Source: 40CM-4-65-16 sp035279785
GTDB lineage: Bacteria; Chloroflexota; Dormibacteria; Dormibacterales; Dormibacteraceae
NCBI GenBank assembly: GCA_035279785.1
Contig: DATEHC010000130.1
Span: 1-8,900, forward strand
Length of the DNA: 8,900 nucleotides
Direction: 5' to 3'
Positions 1 to 8,011 of the stretch are shown in pieces. Each line of letters opens with the position of its first letter. The stretch's first letter is position 1. The position numbers and the translations under genes are program-made. Under the pieces are notes generated by a model, which saw nothing but the letters and a program-made list of their open reading frames with translations, was not told the DNA's origin and did not search any database.

Positions 1-729
1 CTCTTCGACCGGCTGCGCACCGGCCCGGCACCGGTTGGCGAGCTGGCGCGAGAGTTCCCGGTGACGCGATCGGCCGTGTCTCAGCACCTCAGGGTGCTGA
101 GCGACGCCGGCCTGGTCCGCCACGAACGCATCGGCACCCGCCACGTCTATGGCGTCGACGCCGCCGGGCTTGCGCCGTTGCGGGGATTCGTCGACCGCGC
201 CTGGGATGAGGGGCTCGCTCGATTTCAAGCCGTCGCCAACAGCCAGCTGAAAGGAGATACGAACGTGGTCCAGCCAGACGTCGATCTGACGATTCGTAAA
301 TCGGTCGCGGTCGAACTGCCGCCGAGCGACGCCTTCGCGCTCTTCACCGAGCGCATCTCGAGCTGGTGGCCTTACACCGCCAAGTCGGTCGGCATGGAGC
401 GGACGGAGACGGTCTTGCTCGAGGGCTGGGTCGGGGGTCGCCTCTTCGAGAAGATGTCGGGCGGCGGCGAGGCGTTGTGGGGCCAGGTGCGGGTCTGGGA
501 TCCGCCCAGGCGCCTCGTCCTTTCCTGGGAGGTCAACCCGGACAATCCCGCGACCATCGTCGATGTCAAGTTCGAGGCGAATGGCGGCGGGACCGTGGTG
601 CGGCTCGAGCACCGTGGTTGGGAGCGATACGGCGCTCCGGCTTCGGAATACTCGGCGGATTACAACACGGGCTGGGATCACATCTTCGTGACCTGCTTCG
701 GAAAGGAAGCCCGCCTCTCGCGCGAGTGA
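1..729 (+). CDS. ArsR-family HTH regulator fused to SRPBCC (AHSA1-like) domain, 5' truncated
   Basis: The reading frame is open from the first base to the TGA at 727-729, giving 242 visible residues. Residues 1-82 are an ArsR-type winged helix: the recognition-helix stretch TRSAVSQHLRVL is followed by DAGLV and the wing HERIGTRHVYGV. Alignment with the ArsR at 1278-1598 (41 of 82 identical by hand count) places the first visible residue at about position 20, so some 20 residues lie outside the window. No ArsR metal-binding cysteine motif is seen, so a metal-sensing role is not supported. Residues 90-242 form an SRPBCC domain (ISSWWPYTAKSVG, the GG turn, VRVWDPPRRLVLSW, and the C-terminal helix with GWDHIF), which in this fold lines a hydrophobic cavity. 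ArsR genes often sit beside SRPBCC genes, but here they are one ORF. An internal Shine-Dalgarno plus GTG may also give a free SRPBCC protein. Ligand and targets are unknown. Confidence 0.88.
   Translation, partial: LFDRLRTGPAPVGELAREFPVTRSAVSQHLRVLSDAGLVRHERIGTRHVYGVDAAGLAPLRGFVDRAWDEGLARFQAVANSQLKGDTNVVQPDVDLTIRKSVAVELPPSDAFALFTERISSWWPYTAKSVGMERTETVLLEGWVGGRLFEKMSGGGEALWGQVRVWDPPRRLVLSWEVNPDNPATIVDVKFEANGGGTVVRLEHRGWERYGAPASEYSADYNTGWDHIFVTCFGKEARLSRE
250..267 (+). promoter_or_regulatory. Internal Shine-Dalgarno and in-frame GTG inside the ArsR-SRPBCC fusion
   Basis: AAAGGAG at 250-256 is followed after 8 nt by GTG at 265-267, in the frame of the fusion and exactly at the domain boundary. 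Initiation here would give a 154-residue free SRPBCC protein, close to the 159 residues of the separate homologue at 802-1281. It looks like the start site of an ancestral separate SRPBCC gene, kept after loss of the upstream arsR stop. Whether it is still used cannot be told from sequence. Confidence 0.6.
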
Positions 730-756
730 CGCCGCTTCCTCTAGTGGTTGATCTTT

Positions 757-787
757 GGAGCGGGTCGCCTCTCGAGCGACCCGCTCC
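757..787. terminator. Strong hairpin between convergent genes, possible bidirectional terminator
   Basis: GGAGCGGGTCGC (757-768) and GCGACCCGCTCC (776-787) form a perfect 12-bp GC-rich stem with a 7-nt loop. It lies in the 72-bp gap between two convergent stop codons. The position argues for a shared transcription end. Neither side has a proper T tract (GCTCGTTTCC on +, AAAGATCAAC on -), so it may only block read-through or stabilise 3' ends. Confidence 0.5.
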
Positions 788-801
788 GCTCGTTTCCGGG
801 C

Positions 802-1281
802 CTAAGGCTTCAGCAGCTTCGCGAAGCGCTCCAGGTACAGCGGCCAGCCGTTCGCCTTCTCGACGCCATCGCGCATTGCCTGCCAGTCGTCGCCGTGGCG
901 GTCGAGGTTCCGGTGCTCGAGCACTACGCGGGTGCGGCCGGCGGACTCCGGCGTGAACCGCACCTCGACCTCGCTCGTCTTCGCGTGGTCGGTCTCGAGC
1001 GCCCAGTGCGGGCTGATGTCCCAGGTGAACACGATGAGGCGGGGTGGCTCGTACGTCAGCACGCGCGCAAACCTGCACGACGATCCGTCGACGCCGCGGT
1101 CGTAGATGTACCCGCCGGCGCGAGGTTCGAAGACGGTATCGGCCACGTCGACCGCCATCAGGTTGTGCTCGTGCGGCTTGATCTTGTCGAACTGCTCCAC
1201 GAACACTCGGAAGGCGCGGTCGACCGGAGCCTCGACGACGATCTCCTTGCGGACGGTGGCTGCGGTCACTGAGCTGCTCAT
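802..1281 (-). CDS. SRPBCC (AHSA1/START-like) domain protein, partner of ArsR
   Basis: This 159-residue single-domain protein has the SRPBCC pattern: strand 1 with the APVDRAFRVF helix (residues 18-27), the RAGGYIYDRG turn (54-63), the VLTYEPPRLIVFTWDI segment, paired strands SEVEVRF and TRVVLEH, and a long C-terminal helix ending YLERFAKLLKP. The fold normally binds hydrophobic ligands or acts as a co-chaperone-like or cyclase-like domain; the ligand here is unknown. Its ATG overlaps the stop of the upstream arsR by 4 bp (ATGA). A strong Shine-Dalgarno, GGAGGAGG (1286-1293 on the minus strand), lies in the arsR 3' end, so the two are translated from one message. It is the same subfamily as the C-terminal half of the fusion at 1-729, sharing the pre-helix pattern, the PPR-L-W motif and the LEHR strand. 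Confidence 0.9.
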   Translation of the reverse strand: MSSSVTAATVRKEIVVEAPVDRAFRVFVEQFDKIKPHEHNLMAVDVADTVFEPRAGGYIYDRGVDGSSCRFARVLTYEPPRLIVFTWDISPHWALETDHAKTSEVEVRFTPESAGRTRVVLEHRNLDRHGDDWQAMRDGVEKANGWPLYLERFAKLLKP

Positions 1282-1598
1282 GCTTCCTCCTCCGATTGCT
1301 CTTTGATCACGCGCTCATAGGCGGACAGCGCCTGGGTCCAGAACTGGTCGAGCTGCGCCCGCAGAGTCTCGAGTCCGCCTGGGTCGACGCGGTACACGCG
1401 GCGGTTGCCGACGGCGACGTCCAGCACCAGCCCGGCGTTCTTGAGGACGCGCAGGTGCTGGGAGACCGCCGGGCGGCTGACCGGAAACTCCGAAGCCAGC
1501 TCGCCGACCGAGCGCGGTCGCTTCGCCAGGGTCTCGAAGATGGTGCGCCGAGTCGGATCGCCGAGCGCCGTCCAGATTTCCGCCGTGTTAGCTGTCAC
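1278..1598 (-). CDS. ArsR-family transcriptional regulator
   Basis: This 106-residue protein is a compact ArsR/SmtB winged helix. It starts with the typical IWTALGDPTRRTIFETLAKR (residues 8-27), then VGELASEF, the recognition helix SRPAVSQHLRVLKNAGLV and the wing VGNRRVYRVD, and ends in a dimerisation helix and an acidic tail. The ELCVCD-type metal site of ArsR/SmtB sensors is absent, so it belongs to the non-metal group usually paired with SRPBCC genes. The GTG at 1596-1598 is chosen because the ArsR core begins just after it and a promoter lies 8 nt upstream. Translation is therefore probably leaderless. Inverted repeats over the promoter fit autorepression. The gene is first in a two-gene operon with SRPBCC. 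Targets beyond its own promoter are unknown. Confidence 0.92.
   Translation of the reverse strand: MTANTAEIWTALGDPTRRTIFETLAKRPRSVGELASEFPVSRPAVSQHLRVLKNAGLVLDVAVGNRRVYRVDPGGLETLRAQLDQFWTQALSAYERVIKEQSEEEA
1286..1293 (-). promoter_or_regulatory. Strong ribosome binding site for the SRPBCC gene
   Basis: GGAGGAGG on the minus strand ends 4 nt before the ATG at 1281-1279, within the last codons of arsR. It confirms this start and the coupled expression of the pair. It contrasts with the catabolic genes of this window, which have weak or no Shine-Dalgarno sequences. Confidence 0.7.
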
Positions 1599-1619
1599 TT
1601 ACGGTAAGTCTAGCCTTAC
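1597..1619. promoter_or_regulatory. Candidate ArsR operator: alternating CTTAC/GTAAG repeats
   Basis: On the + strand three half-sites occur in a row: CTTAC (1598-1602), GTAAG (1604-1608) and CTTAC (1615-1619). ACTTACGGTAAGT (1597-1609) is a 6-bp-arm inverted repeat with one central base. The second and third half-sites form another inverted repeat with a 6-nt spacer. They cover the -10 box and the start codon of arsR, where a bound dimer would block transcription. Assignment to this ArsR is inference from position. Confidence 0.5.
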
Positions 1620-1636
1620 GCACTGCGGACAGTCAA
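1607..1636 (-). promoter_or_regulatory. Promoter of the arsR-SRPBCC operon, probably leaderless
   Basis: On the minus strand TTGACT (1636-1631) and TAGACT (1612-1607) are separated by 18 nt, matching the sigma-70 type -35 and -10 boxes at 5/6 and 4/6 positions. Only 8 nt separate the -10 box from the GTG start, so transcription would begin at or next to the start codon. No Shine-Dalgarno is present, in agreement. Confidence 0.55.
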
Positions 1637-1699
1637 GTCCCCAGGCGGGCGAGATCGAGAACGGAGCCATATAAAGGACGCGACCCGCGCCGAGCCGGC

Positions 1700-1721
1700 A
1701 AAAAATGCGAGCCATGGCCGC
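1700..1721 (-). terminator. Possible intrinsic terminator of the catabolic operon
   Basis: About 54 nt after the lacI-SRPBCC stop, the minus strand reads a 5-bp GC stem (1721-1717 with 1712-1707, one bulged T at 1710), a CATG tetraloop, one A and then six T (1705-1700). The stem is short, so the call is tentative. The rest of the 1599-1774 gap holds the arsR promoter and operator; I see no gene in it. Confidence 0.4.
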
Positions 1722-1774
1722 CCCGTCACGTCGGTGAATCACGGCACCCGGCCATCGCGTGAGCTTTTTTTGCT

Positions 1775-3292
1775 CTAACGGATGACGGCTTTTTCCTTTA
1801 CCAAAATTGACCGCAGATAGTCCGCGAATTTGTCGAAGCTGTCTTCCTGCTCTTGGGTTCTTTGCAGATGCGCGCGGCCCGCCATGTCATGGAATGCAAG
1901 AGTTGTGATGACTCTGGTCGTGCCTTCACCTTCGTGAAGATCCACGGTCTCGACCGCGTCGACGTCGGGCCAGCCATCAAAGTGCCATGTGGCAACCGTA
2001 CGGCTCGGTGCCACGACTTCCATGTAGGTTCCGCGAAACGAGCATTCCGTCCCGTTCGACGTGACGAACACGATGTGATAGCCGCCATCGACTCGCAGGT
2101 CGATGTCGCACTTCGTAACCACGTCGGTGCCGGGCGCGAACCAGTGACGCACGTGCTCTGGTTTGGTGAGAACGTCGAAGACGAGCTCTCGCGGCGCATC
2201 GAACTCGCGGGTGGTCACGACGGCGAGCTCGTTCGGGTTTTCGACGATCGACGCCGGCCTGGCAGGGGGAGCGGTGGAGCCCCGCTCTATCAGCTGAACG
2301 TCGACGTGGCTCCGCGAGGGCGGGCCGTCGACTTTGCCCTCGATCCGACCGGCGATGCGCGCGATGCCGAGGCGCGCGAGCTCATCCCTCGGCTGAGCGA
2401 CGGTCGTCAGCGCGATACGAGCGAGGCCGGCCATCGGGACGTCGTCGAAACCGACGATGGAGAGGTCATTCGGAACATGAAGTCCCACGCGGTCGGCGAA
2501 CTCCTGCAGCGCGATGGCCGCGACGTCATTGGATGCGAAGACTCCGGTGACTCTTTGCGCGCCGGAGAACACATCGCGCAGCGAACCCTCGACGCCGTCG
2601 ATGAGCGCGTGGTCCGACGACGGCGACCAGCTGATCACCACCGGAGGCGCAAGACCGGCGCCGCTCACTGCGGCCGAGCAGCCCTGGCATCGCAAACGGT
2701 CCGACTCATCTTCCAGCTCGGGGATCGACAGATAGGCGATGCGCCGGTGCCCCGCATCGAGCAGGTGCTGCGTGGCGATCCGGCCACCGAGCGCATCGTC
2801 GACCGACACGACGTCCGCCCACTCGGCGCCACAGCTGATGAACACCACCGGCACACCGCGCGCGAGGACCACGTCCATGGTCCGCGAGTCGCCCGAGAAC
2901 GTGAGGAACACGATGCCGGCCACGCGGTGCTGGAGCAGCGTCTCCACGCCCGCCAGCTCGCTTTCGCTGTCGCCTTCCGTGTTGCAGAACATCGCCGTGT
3001 AACCGTGCGCGGCCGCGTGGCGCTCCAGCGACTTCGCCATCTCGGCAAAAAACGGGTTGGCAAGGTCGCCGACGACGACGCCGAGGATGCTCGTCCTCCG
3101 CTGCACCAGCTGGCGCGCGAGGACGTTGGGACGGTATCCAAGCTCTTCGATTGCTTCGAGCACGCGGCGGCGCGTCGCCTCGGAGACGCCGGGCACCGCA
3201 CGGACGACGTTCGAGACGGTCGACTTGGAGACGCCCGCGCGCACCGCGACGTCGAGGATGGTCGGGTGGCGTCGCTCCTCGGTGGTCGCCAT
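1775..3292 (-). CDS. LacI-family regulator with C-terminal SRPBCC domain (unusual fusion)
   Basis: This 505-residue protein has a complete LacI-type regulator at residues 1-342. It shows the HTH (TILDVAVRAGVSKSTVSNVV, 11-30), the hinge LGYRPNVLARQL (51-62), and a periplasmic-binding-protein-like sugar domain (SILGVVVGDLANPFFAEM, VFASNDVAAIAL, IVGFDDVPMA, LTTVAQPRDELARLG), ending with the usual ERGSTAPP. LacI proteins normally stop there, at 330-350 residues. Here the frame runs through a short linker (343-353) into a full SRPBCC domain (354-497): NELAVVTTREFDAPRELVFD, EHVRHWFAP, CDIDLRVDGGY, RGTYMEVVAPSRTVATW and a C-terminal helix. No start codon or Shine-Dalgarno lies at the junction. The SRPBCC part is lower in GC. 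The gene is last in the operon, 6 bp after iolB, and probably regulates it. DNA binding is secure; the effector and the role of the SRPBCC domain are unknown. Confidence 0.93.
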   Translation of the reverse strand: MATTEERRHPTILDVAVRAGVSKSTVSNVVRAVPGVSEATRRRVLEAIEELGYRPNVLARQLVQRRTSILGVVVGDLANPFFAEMAKSLERHAAAHGYTAMFCNTEGDSESELAGVETLLQHRVAGIVFLTFSGDSRTMDVVLARGVPVVFISCGAEWADVVSVDDALGGRIATQHLLDAGHRRIAYLSIPELEDESDRLRCQGCSAAVSGAGLAPPVVISWSPSSDHALIDGVEGSLRDVFSGAQRVTGVFASNDVAAIALQEFADRVGLHVPNDLSIVGFDDVPMAGLARIALTTVAQPRDELARLGIARIAGRIEGKVDGPPSRSHVDVQLIERGSTAPPARPASIVENPNELAVVTTREFDAPRELVFDVLTKPEHVRHWFAPGTDVVTKCDIDLRVDGGYHIVFVTSNGTECSFRGTYMEVVAPSRTVATWHFDGWPDVDAVETVDLHEGEGTTRVITTLAFHDMAGRAHLQRTQEQEDSFDKFADYLRSILVKEKAVIR

Positions 3293-3298
3293 CAGGAC

Positions 3299-4062
3299 TC
3301 AGTCGAGCTGCCAGCGGTGGTCGGGGTCGGTGGTGACCAGCCACCGCCGCTTCGGGCCAGCCATGACATTGAGGTAGTAAAGGTCATAGCCGGGTCCCGC
3401 GGCGACGGGGTGATATCCGCGCGGCACGAGCACGACGTCGCCGTCCCGCACCTGGATCGCCTCGTCGAGCGTGCGGTCGTCCGTGTAGACGAGCTGGACG
3501 GCGAATCCGTCAGGCCGCGCCATCCGGTGGTAATACGTCTCCTCGAGGTAGGCCTCGCGCGGGAGGTCGTCGGTGTCGTGCTTGTGCGGCGGATAGCTCG
3601 ACCAGTTCCCCGCAGGCGTCAGCACCTCGGTCACCAGCAGCGACTCCGCGGCGCGGTCTTCCATGAGGATGTTGTGGATCGTCCGCTCGGTGCGACCGGA
3701 GCCGCGCCGAAACGGCTTGATGTCCGCCGCGCGAACGAGGGCCGGCTCGGCCCCCGACGTTGCCGGCGCCCAGCACAACGCGACCTCGCAGCGGTCGCTC
3801 TTGCCAGTTATCAGCGCGCGATGTCCGGGTGGCAAATACACCGCGTCCGGCGGCCCTTCGAACACGGTCGAGCGCGAACCGACCTCGCGCAACTCGCCGA
3901 TGTCGGCGACGCCCGAGAGCATGACCGCGCACAGCTCCCGCCCCTGCATCTGCCGCTCGGCCACCTCTCCACGCCGGAGCACGCACACCTCGAAGCCGAC
4001 GTACGACCAGCCGGCCGACTCGGGCGTGACCGCGACCGGCGTCCCGCGCACGAGCAGCTTGC

Positions 4063-4066
<4 letters not shown>
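3299..4066 (-). CDS. iolB: 5-deoxy-glucuronate isomerase, IolB
   Basis: IolB isomerises 5-deoxy-D-glucuronate to 5-dehydro-2-deoxy-D-gluconate, the step after IolD in cytoplasmic myo-inositol breakdown. The 255-residue product is a two-part cupin of the IolB/KduI family. It has TPESAGWSYVGFEV near the N terminus, the signature PPHKHDTDDLPREAYLEETY (159-178), with H161, H163 and E176 as likely metal ligands, QLVYTDDR (191-198), and GYHPV with H219 (217-221), followed by YYLNVMAGP. The frame is open further upstream, but the GTG at 4064-4066 is chosen because family homology begins there and it overlaps the iolD stop (GTGA). The upstream extension would be the iolD 3' end read in another frame. 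No clear Shine-Dalgarno is seen, so translation is probably coupled to iolD. Confidence 0.95.
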
Positions 4067-5934
<1,868 letters not shown>

Positions 5935-5946
5935 GGCGACAACACC

Positions 5947-7029
5947 CTACTGGTCCGGGTTGGGAAGCATCGCATCGCGCACGAGCGCATCGAGCTCGGC
6001 GACGGCGCCGATGAACTGGCGCAGAGTGCGCACCGTCGGCGGGAACGAGTCGAAGTCGTCGATGGCGAGCCCGTCCTCGTTGTACGCGCGCGCAAAATCC
6101 GGGAATTGCTCGAGCAATTGCCGGACGATGCGTGGCTCGACAGGGTCATCGATGCGTGGCCGAACCTCGATGTCGCTGGCATTGAACCGTCTCTGCCACG
6201 CCGACGGCGGCGAGACCACGGCATCGGCGCCGATGAGCTCGCTCCAATGCATGTGGTTGCGAAATGCCGCGGACAGAAGGCGGAGCCGGTACCCGCGCTT
6301 TCGAAACAGCGCGTAAGTCTTCTTGAAGACGGCGACCCCGGCCCATTCGAGGATGCCGGGATCGACAGAGATCTGCTGCTTCTCGAGCACGACCTTCAGC
6401 CAATCGTCGAGGCGGCCGACCATGATCGTGCACACCGGACCCATGGAAGCGACGTCGCCGCCCTCCTTCTCACGGCGGCGGAGGCCGCGCTCCACCGCCT
6501 CGGCGACCGCAACGCACTGCGGCAGCGTGAAGCACACCGTCGCGTTGATGGTGACGCCGCGAGACGTCGCCTCCTCGATCGCCGTGATTCCGGCTCTCGT
6601 CGCGGGGATCTTGACGATCATGTTTCGCGCAAGCGCGTTGAAGCGAATCGTGTCGTCGAGGATCGCCGCCGTGTCGCGATAGAAGCGCGGGTCGGTCTGG
6701 ATCGACAGCCGGCCGTTGCGACCGCCGTGCTCTTCAAACGCCGGCTCGAGAAGTCGCGCGGCCCGGACGGACATCTCCTCGACGAGCTTCCATCCGATCT
6801 GGTCCTCGGTGGCGCCAGGCATCTCGCGCATCAGGTCGGACACGCGGCGCCGCCACTGGGCCAGCTCCTTCTTGAGTATGGTCACGGCGATCACCGGGTT
6901 GCACGTCGCGCCGACCGCCCCGTTCTCGATTGCGTAGGTCAGCTCATCGATGTCCGCGGAGTCGTTCCAGAGGCACGTCGGCGTGGTGAGGGTCATCTGG
7001 TGAAGCGGGCTTTTGAACGTCGTCACCAT
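5947..7029 (-). CDS. Transaldolase-family class I (Schiff-base) aldolase-like enzyme
   Basis: This 360-residue protein begins KSPLHQMTLTTPTCLWNDSA and continues DELTYAIENGAVGATCNPVI (28-47), the transaldolase first barrel strands with D23 at the conserved Asp. The Schiff-base lysine is K140 in MIVKIPAT, followed by INATVCFTLPQ. At GRLSIQTDPRFYRDT (106-120) the position aligned with the catalytic Glu of E. coli TalB (GRISTEVDARL) is Gln (Q111), as in fructose-6-phosphate aldolases. The first gene of the iolDB operon, it may therefore perform an aldol cleavage, possibly of the pathway's 2-deoxy-5-keto-gluconate 6-phosphate; this is inference. A longer frame opens at 7152, but the ATG at 7029 fits the family start and leaves room for a divergent promoter. 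No Shine-Dalgarno; probably leaderless. Confidence 0.85.
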   Translation of the reverse strand: MVTTFKSPLHQMTLTTPTCLWNDSADIDELTYAIENGAVGATCNPVIAVTILKKELAQWRRRVSDLMREMPGATEDQIGWKLVEEMSVRAARLLEPAFEEHGGRNGRLSIQTDPRFYRDTAAILDDTIRFNALARNMIVKIPATRAGITAIEEATSRGVTINATVCFTLPQCVAVAEAVERGLRRREKEGGDVASMGPVCTIMVGRLDDWLKVVLEKQQISVDPGILEWAGVAVFKKTYALFRKRGYRLRLLSAAFRNHMHWSELIGADAVVSPPSAWQRRFNASDIEVRPRIDDPVEPRIVRQLLEQFPDFARAYNEDGLAIDDFDSFPPTVRTLRQFIGAVAELDALVRDAMLPNPDQ

Positions 7030-7051
7030 CGGCACATACCATAGGCCGCTG
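7013..7051. promoter_or_regulatory. Divergent overlapping promoters between the catabolic operon and the isomerase gene
   Basis: Only 22 bp (7030-7051) separate the two divergent starts. On the minus strand TATGGT (7043-7038) lies 8 nt before the operon's ATG, the same spacing as in the arsR promoter; no good -35 is seen. On the plus strand TTGAAC (7013-7018), an 18-nt spacer and TACCAT (7037-7042) lie 9 nt before the isomerase ATG. The two -10 boxes overlap, so initiation may be mutually exclusive and both messages nearly leaderless. Confidence 0.35.
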
Positions 7052-8005
7052 ATGACGCCCCTGCCCGGGATCGGACTGGTGACCGAGGCCTTCGCCGACC
7101 GCCCCCTGGTCGACGTGATGGACTGGCTCGCGCGGGAGGCCCCGGCGGTCAAGGACCTCGAGATCGGGGCCGGCGGTTACGCGCCCACGACGCACTGCGA
7201 CATGCCCACCCTTCTGCGCGATGAGGCGGCGCGGAAGCGATGGCTCGGCGACATCGAGTCGCGCGGATTCCGGGTGAGCGCGCTCAACGTGTGGGGCAAC
7301 CCGCTTCACCCCGACGAGGCCATCGCGTCGAAGCACGACTCCGACCTGCGCGACTCGATTCGCCTCGCGGCGATGCTGGGGGTTGACCGGGTCGTGGCCC
7401 TCGCGGGGTGCCCACCTGGGCATTCAGGTGACCGCGCGCCGCATTTTGCCGGGGGCGGTTGGCTTCCCTACCTCGAGGACATCGGTGACGCCCAGTGGCG
7501 CGAGTGGGTGGAGCCGTACTGGCTCGGCCTGGCGGAATTCTCGGAAGAGCAGCACCCCGAGCTGCTCGTGTGCCTCGAGCTCCACCCGGGCACCGCGGTC
7601 TACAACGTCGAGACGTTCAACCGCCTCGCTGCGCTGGGCGATGCGATCTGCGCCAACGTCGACCCAAGCCACTTCTTCTGGATGGGCATGGACCCGCTCG
7701 CCGTGGTCGACGCGATCGGCGACCGCGCAGGCCACTGCCATGCCAAGGACGTCGTCTTCGCGCGGAAGAGCCTCGCCCTGAACGGGCTCCTGGACCGCCG
7801 GTGGCCGCGCCCGCCGGCCGAGATGCCGTGGAACTTCGCGGTTCCCGGTCGGGGACGAGACGCGGCGTGGTGGCGAGAGTTCGTCCGGAGGCTGGTCTCC
7901 GCCGGGCGCGTCGACAGCATCTGCATCGAGCACGAGGATCCATTCGTCAGACCCGAACAGGGCGTGCCGGAGGCGGCGGCGCTGGTCGAAGGCGCGCTCG
8001 GATGA
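7052..8005 (+). CDS. Sugar (phosphate) isomerase/epimerase, xylose-isomerase-like TIM barrel
   Basis: The 317-residue protein belongs to the AP-endonuclease-2/xylose-isomerase-like TIM-barrel superfamily. Expected metal ligands are visible at the strand ends: E176 in CLELHPGT, D204 with H207 in ANVDPSH, H230 in CHAKDV, and E293 in CIEHEDP. This is the usual Glu-Asp-His-Glu set of enzymes that isomerise or epimerise keto-sugars and inososes. The ATG at 7052 starts just before the first strand GIGLVTEAF; an in-frame ATG at 7013 would overlap the divergent gene. The inositol enzymes IolE (inosose dehydratase) and IolI (inosose isomerase) belong to this superfamily, but I see no IolE signature, so substrate stays open. 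It is followed 77 bp downstream by an oxidoreductase of the Gfo/Idh/MocA family, a common pairing in sugar catabolism. No Shine-Dalgarno is evident. Confidence 0.88.
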   Translation: MTPLPGIGLVTEAFADRPLVDVMDWLAREAPAVKDLEIGAGGYAPTTHCDMPTLLRDEAARKRWLGDIESRGFRVSALNVWGNPLHPDEAIASKHDSDLRDSIRLAAMLGVDRVVALAGCPPGHSGDRAPHFAGGGWLPYLEDIGDAQWREWVEPYWLGLAEFSEEQHPELLVCLELHPGTAVYNVETFNRLAALGDAICANVDPSHFFWMGMDPLAVVDAIGDRAGHCHAKDVVFARKSLALNGLLDRRWPRPPAEMPWNFAVPGRGRDAAWWREFVRRLVSAGRVDSICIEHEDPFVRPEQGVPEAAALVEGALG

Positions 8006-8011
8006 CGCCGA

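Noticed and set aside
819..830. GCTTCGCGAAGC-like palindrome near the 3' end of the SRPBCC gene
   Set aside because: It lies inside coding sequence for RFAKLL and is explained by codon use; no regulatory context.
1761..1775. GAGC-T7-GCTC hairpin just after the lacI-SRPBCC stop
   Set aside because: The 4-bp stem has a loop made of the T run itself, and on the transcribed minus strand the run is A, so it cannot be a normal intrinsic terminator.
7014..7025. TGAACGTCGTCA as a LacI operator at the divergent promoter
   Set aside because: Only the outer three bases pair and one half differs from the 8044-8057 palindrome at most positions.
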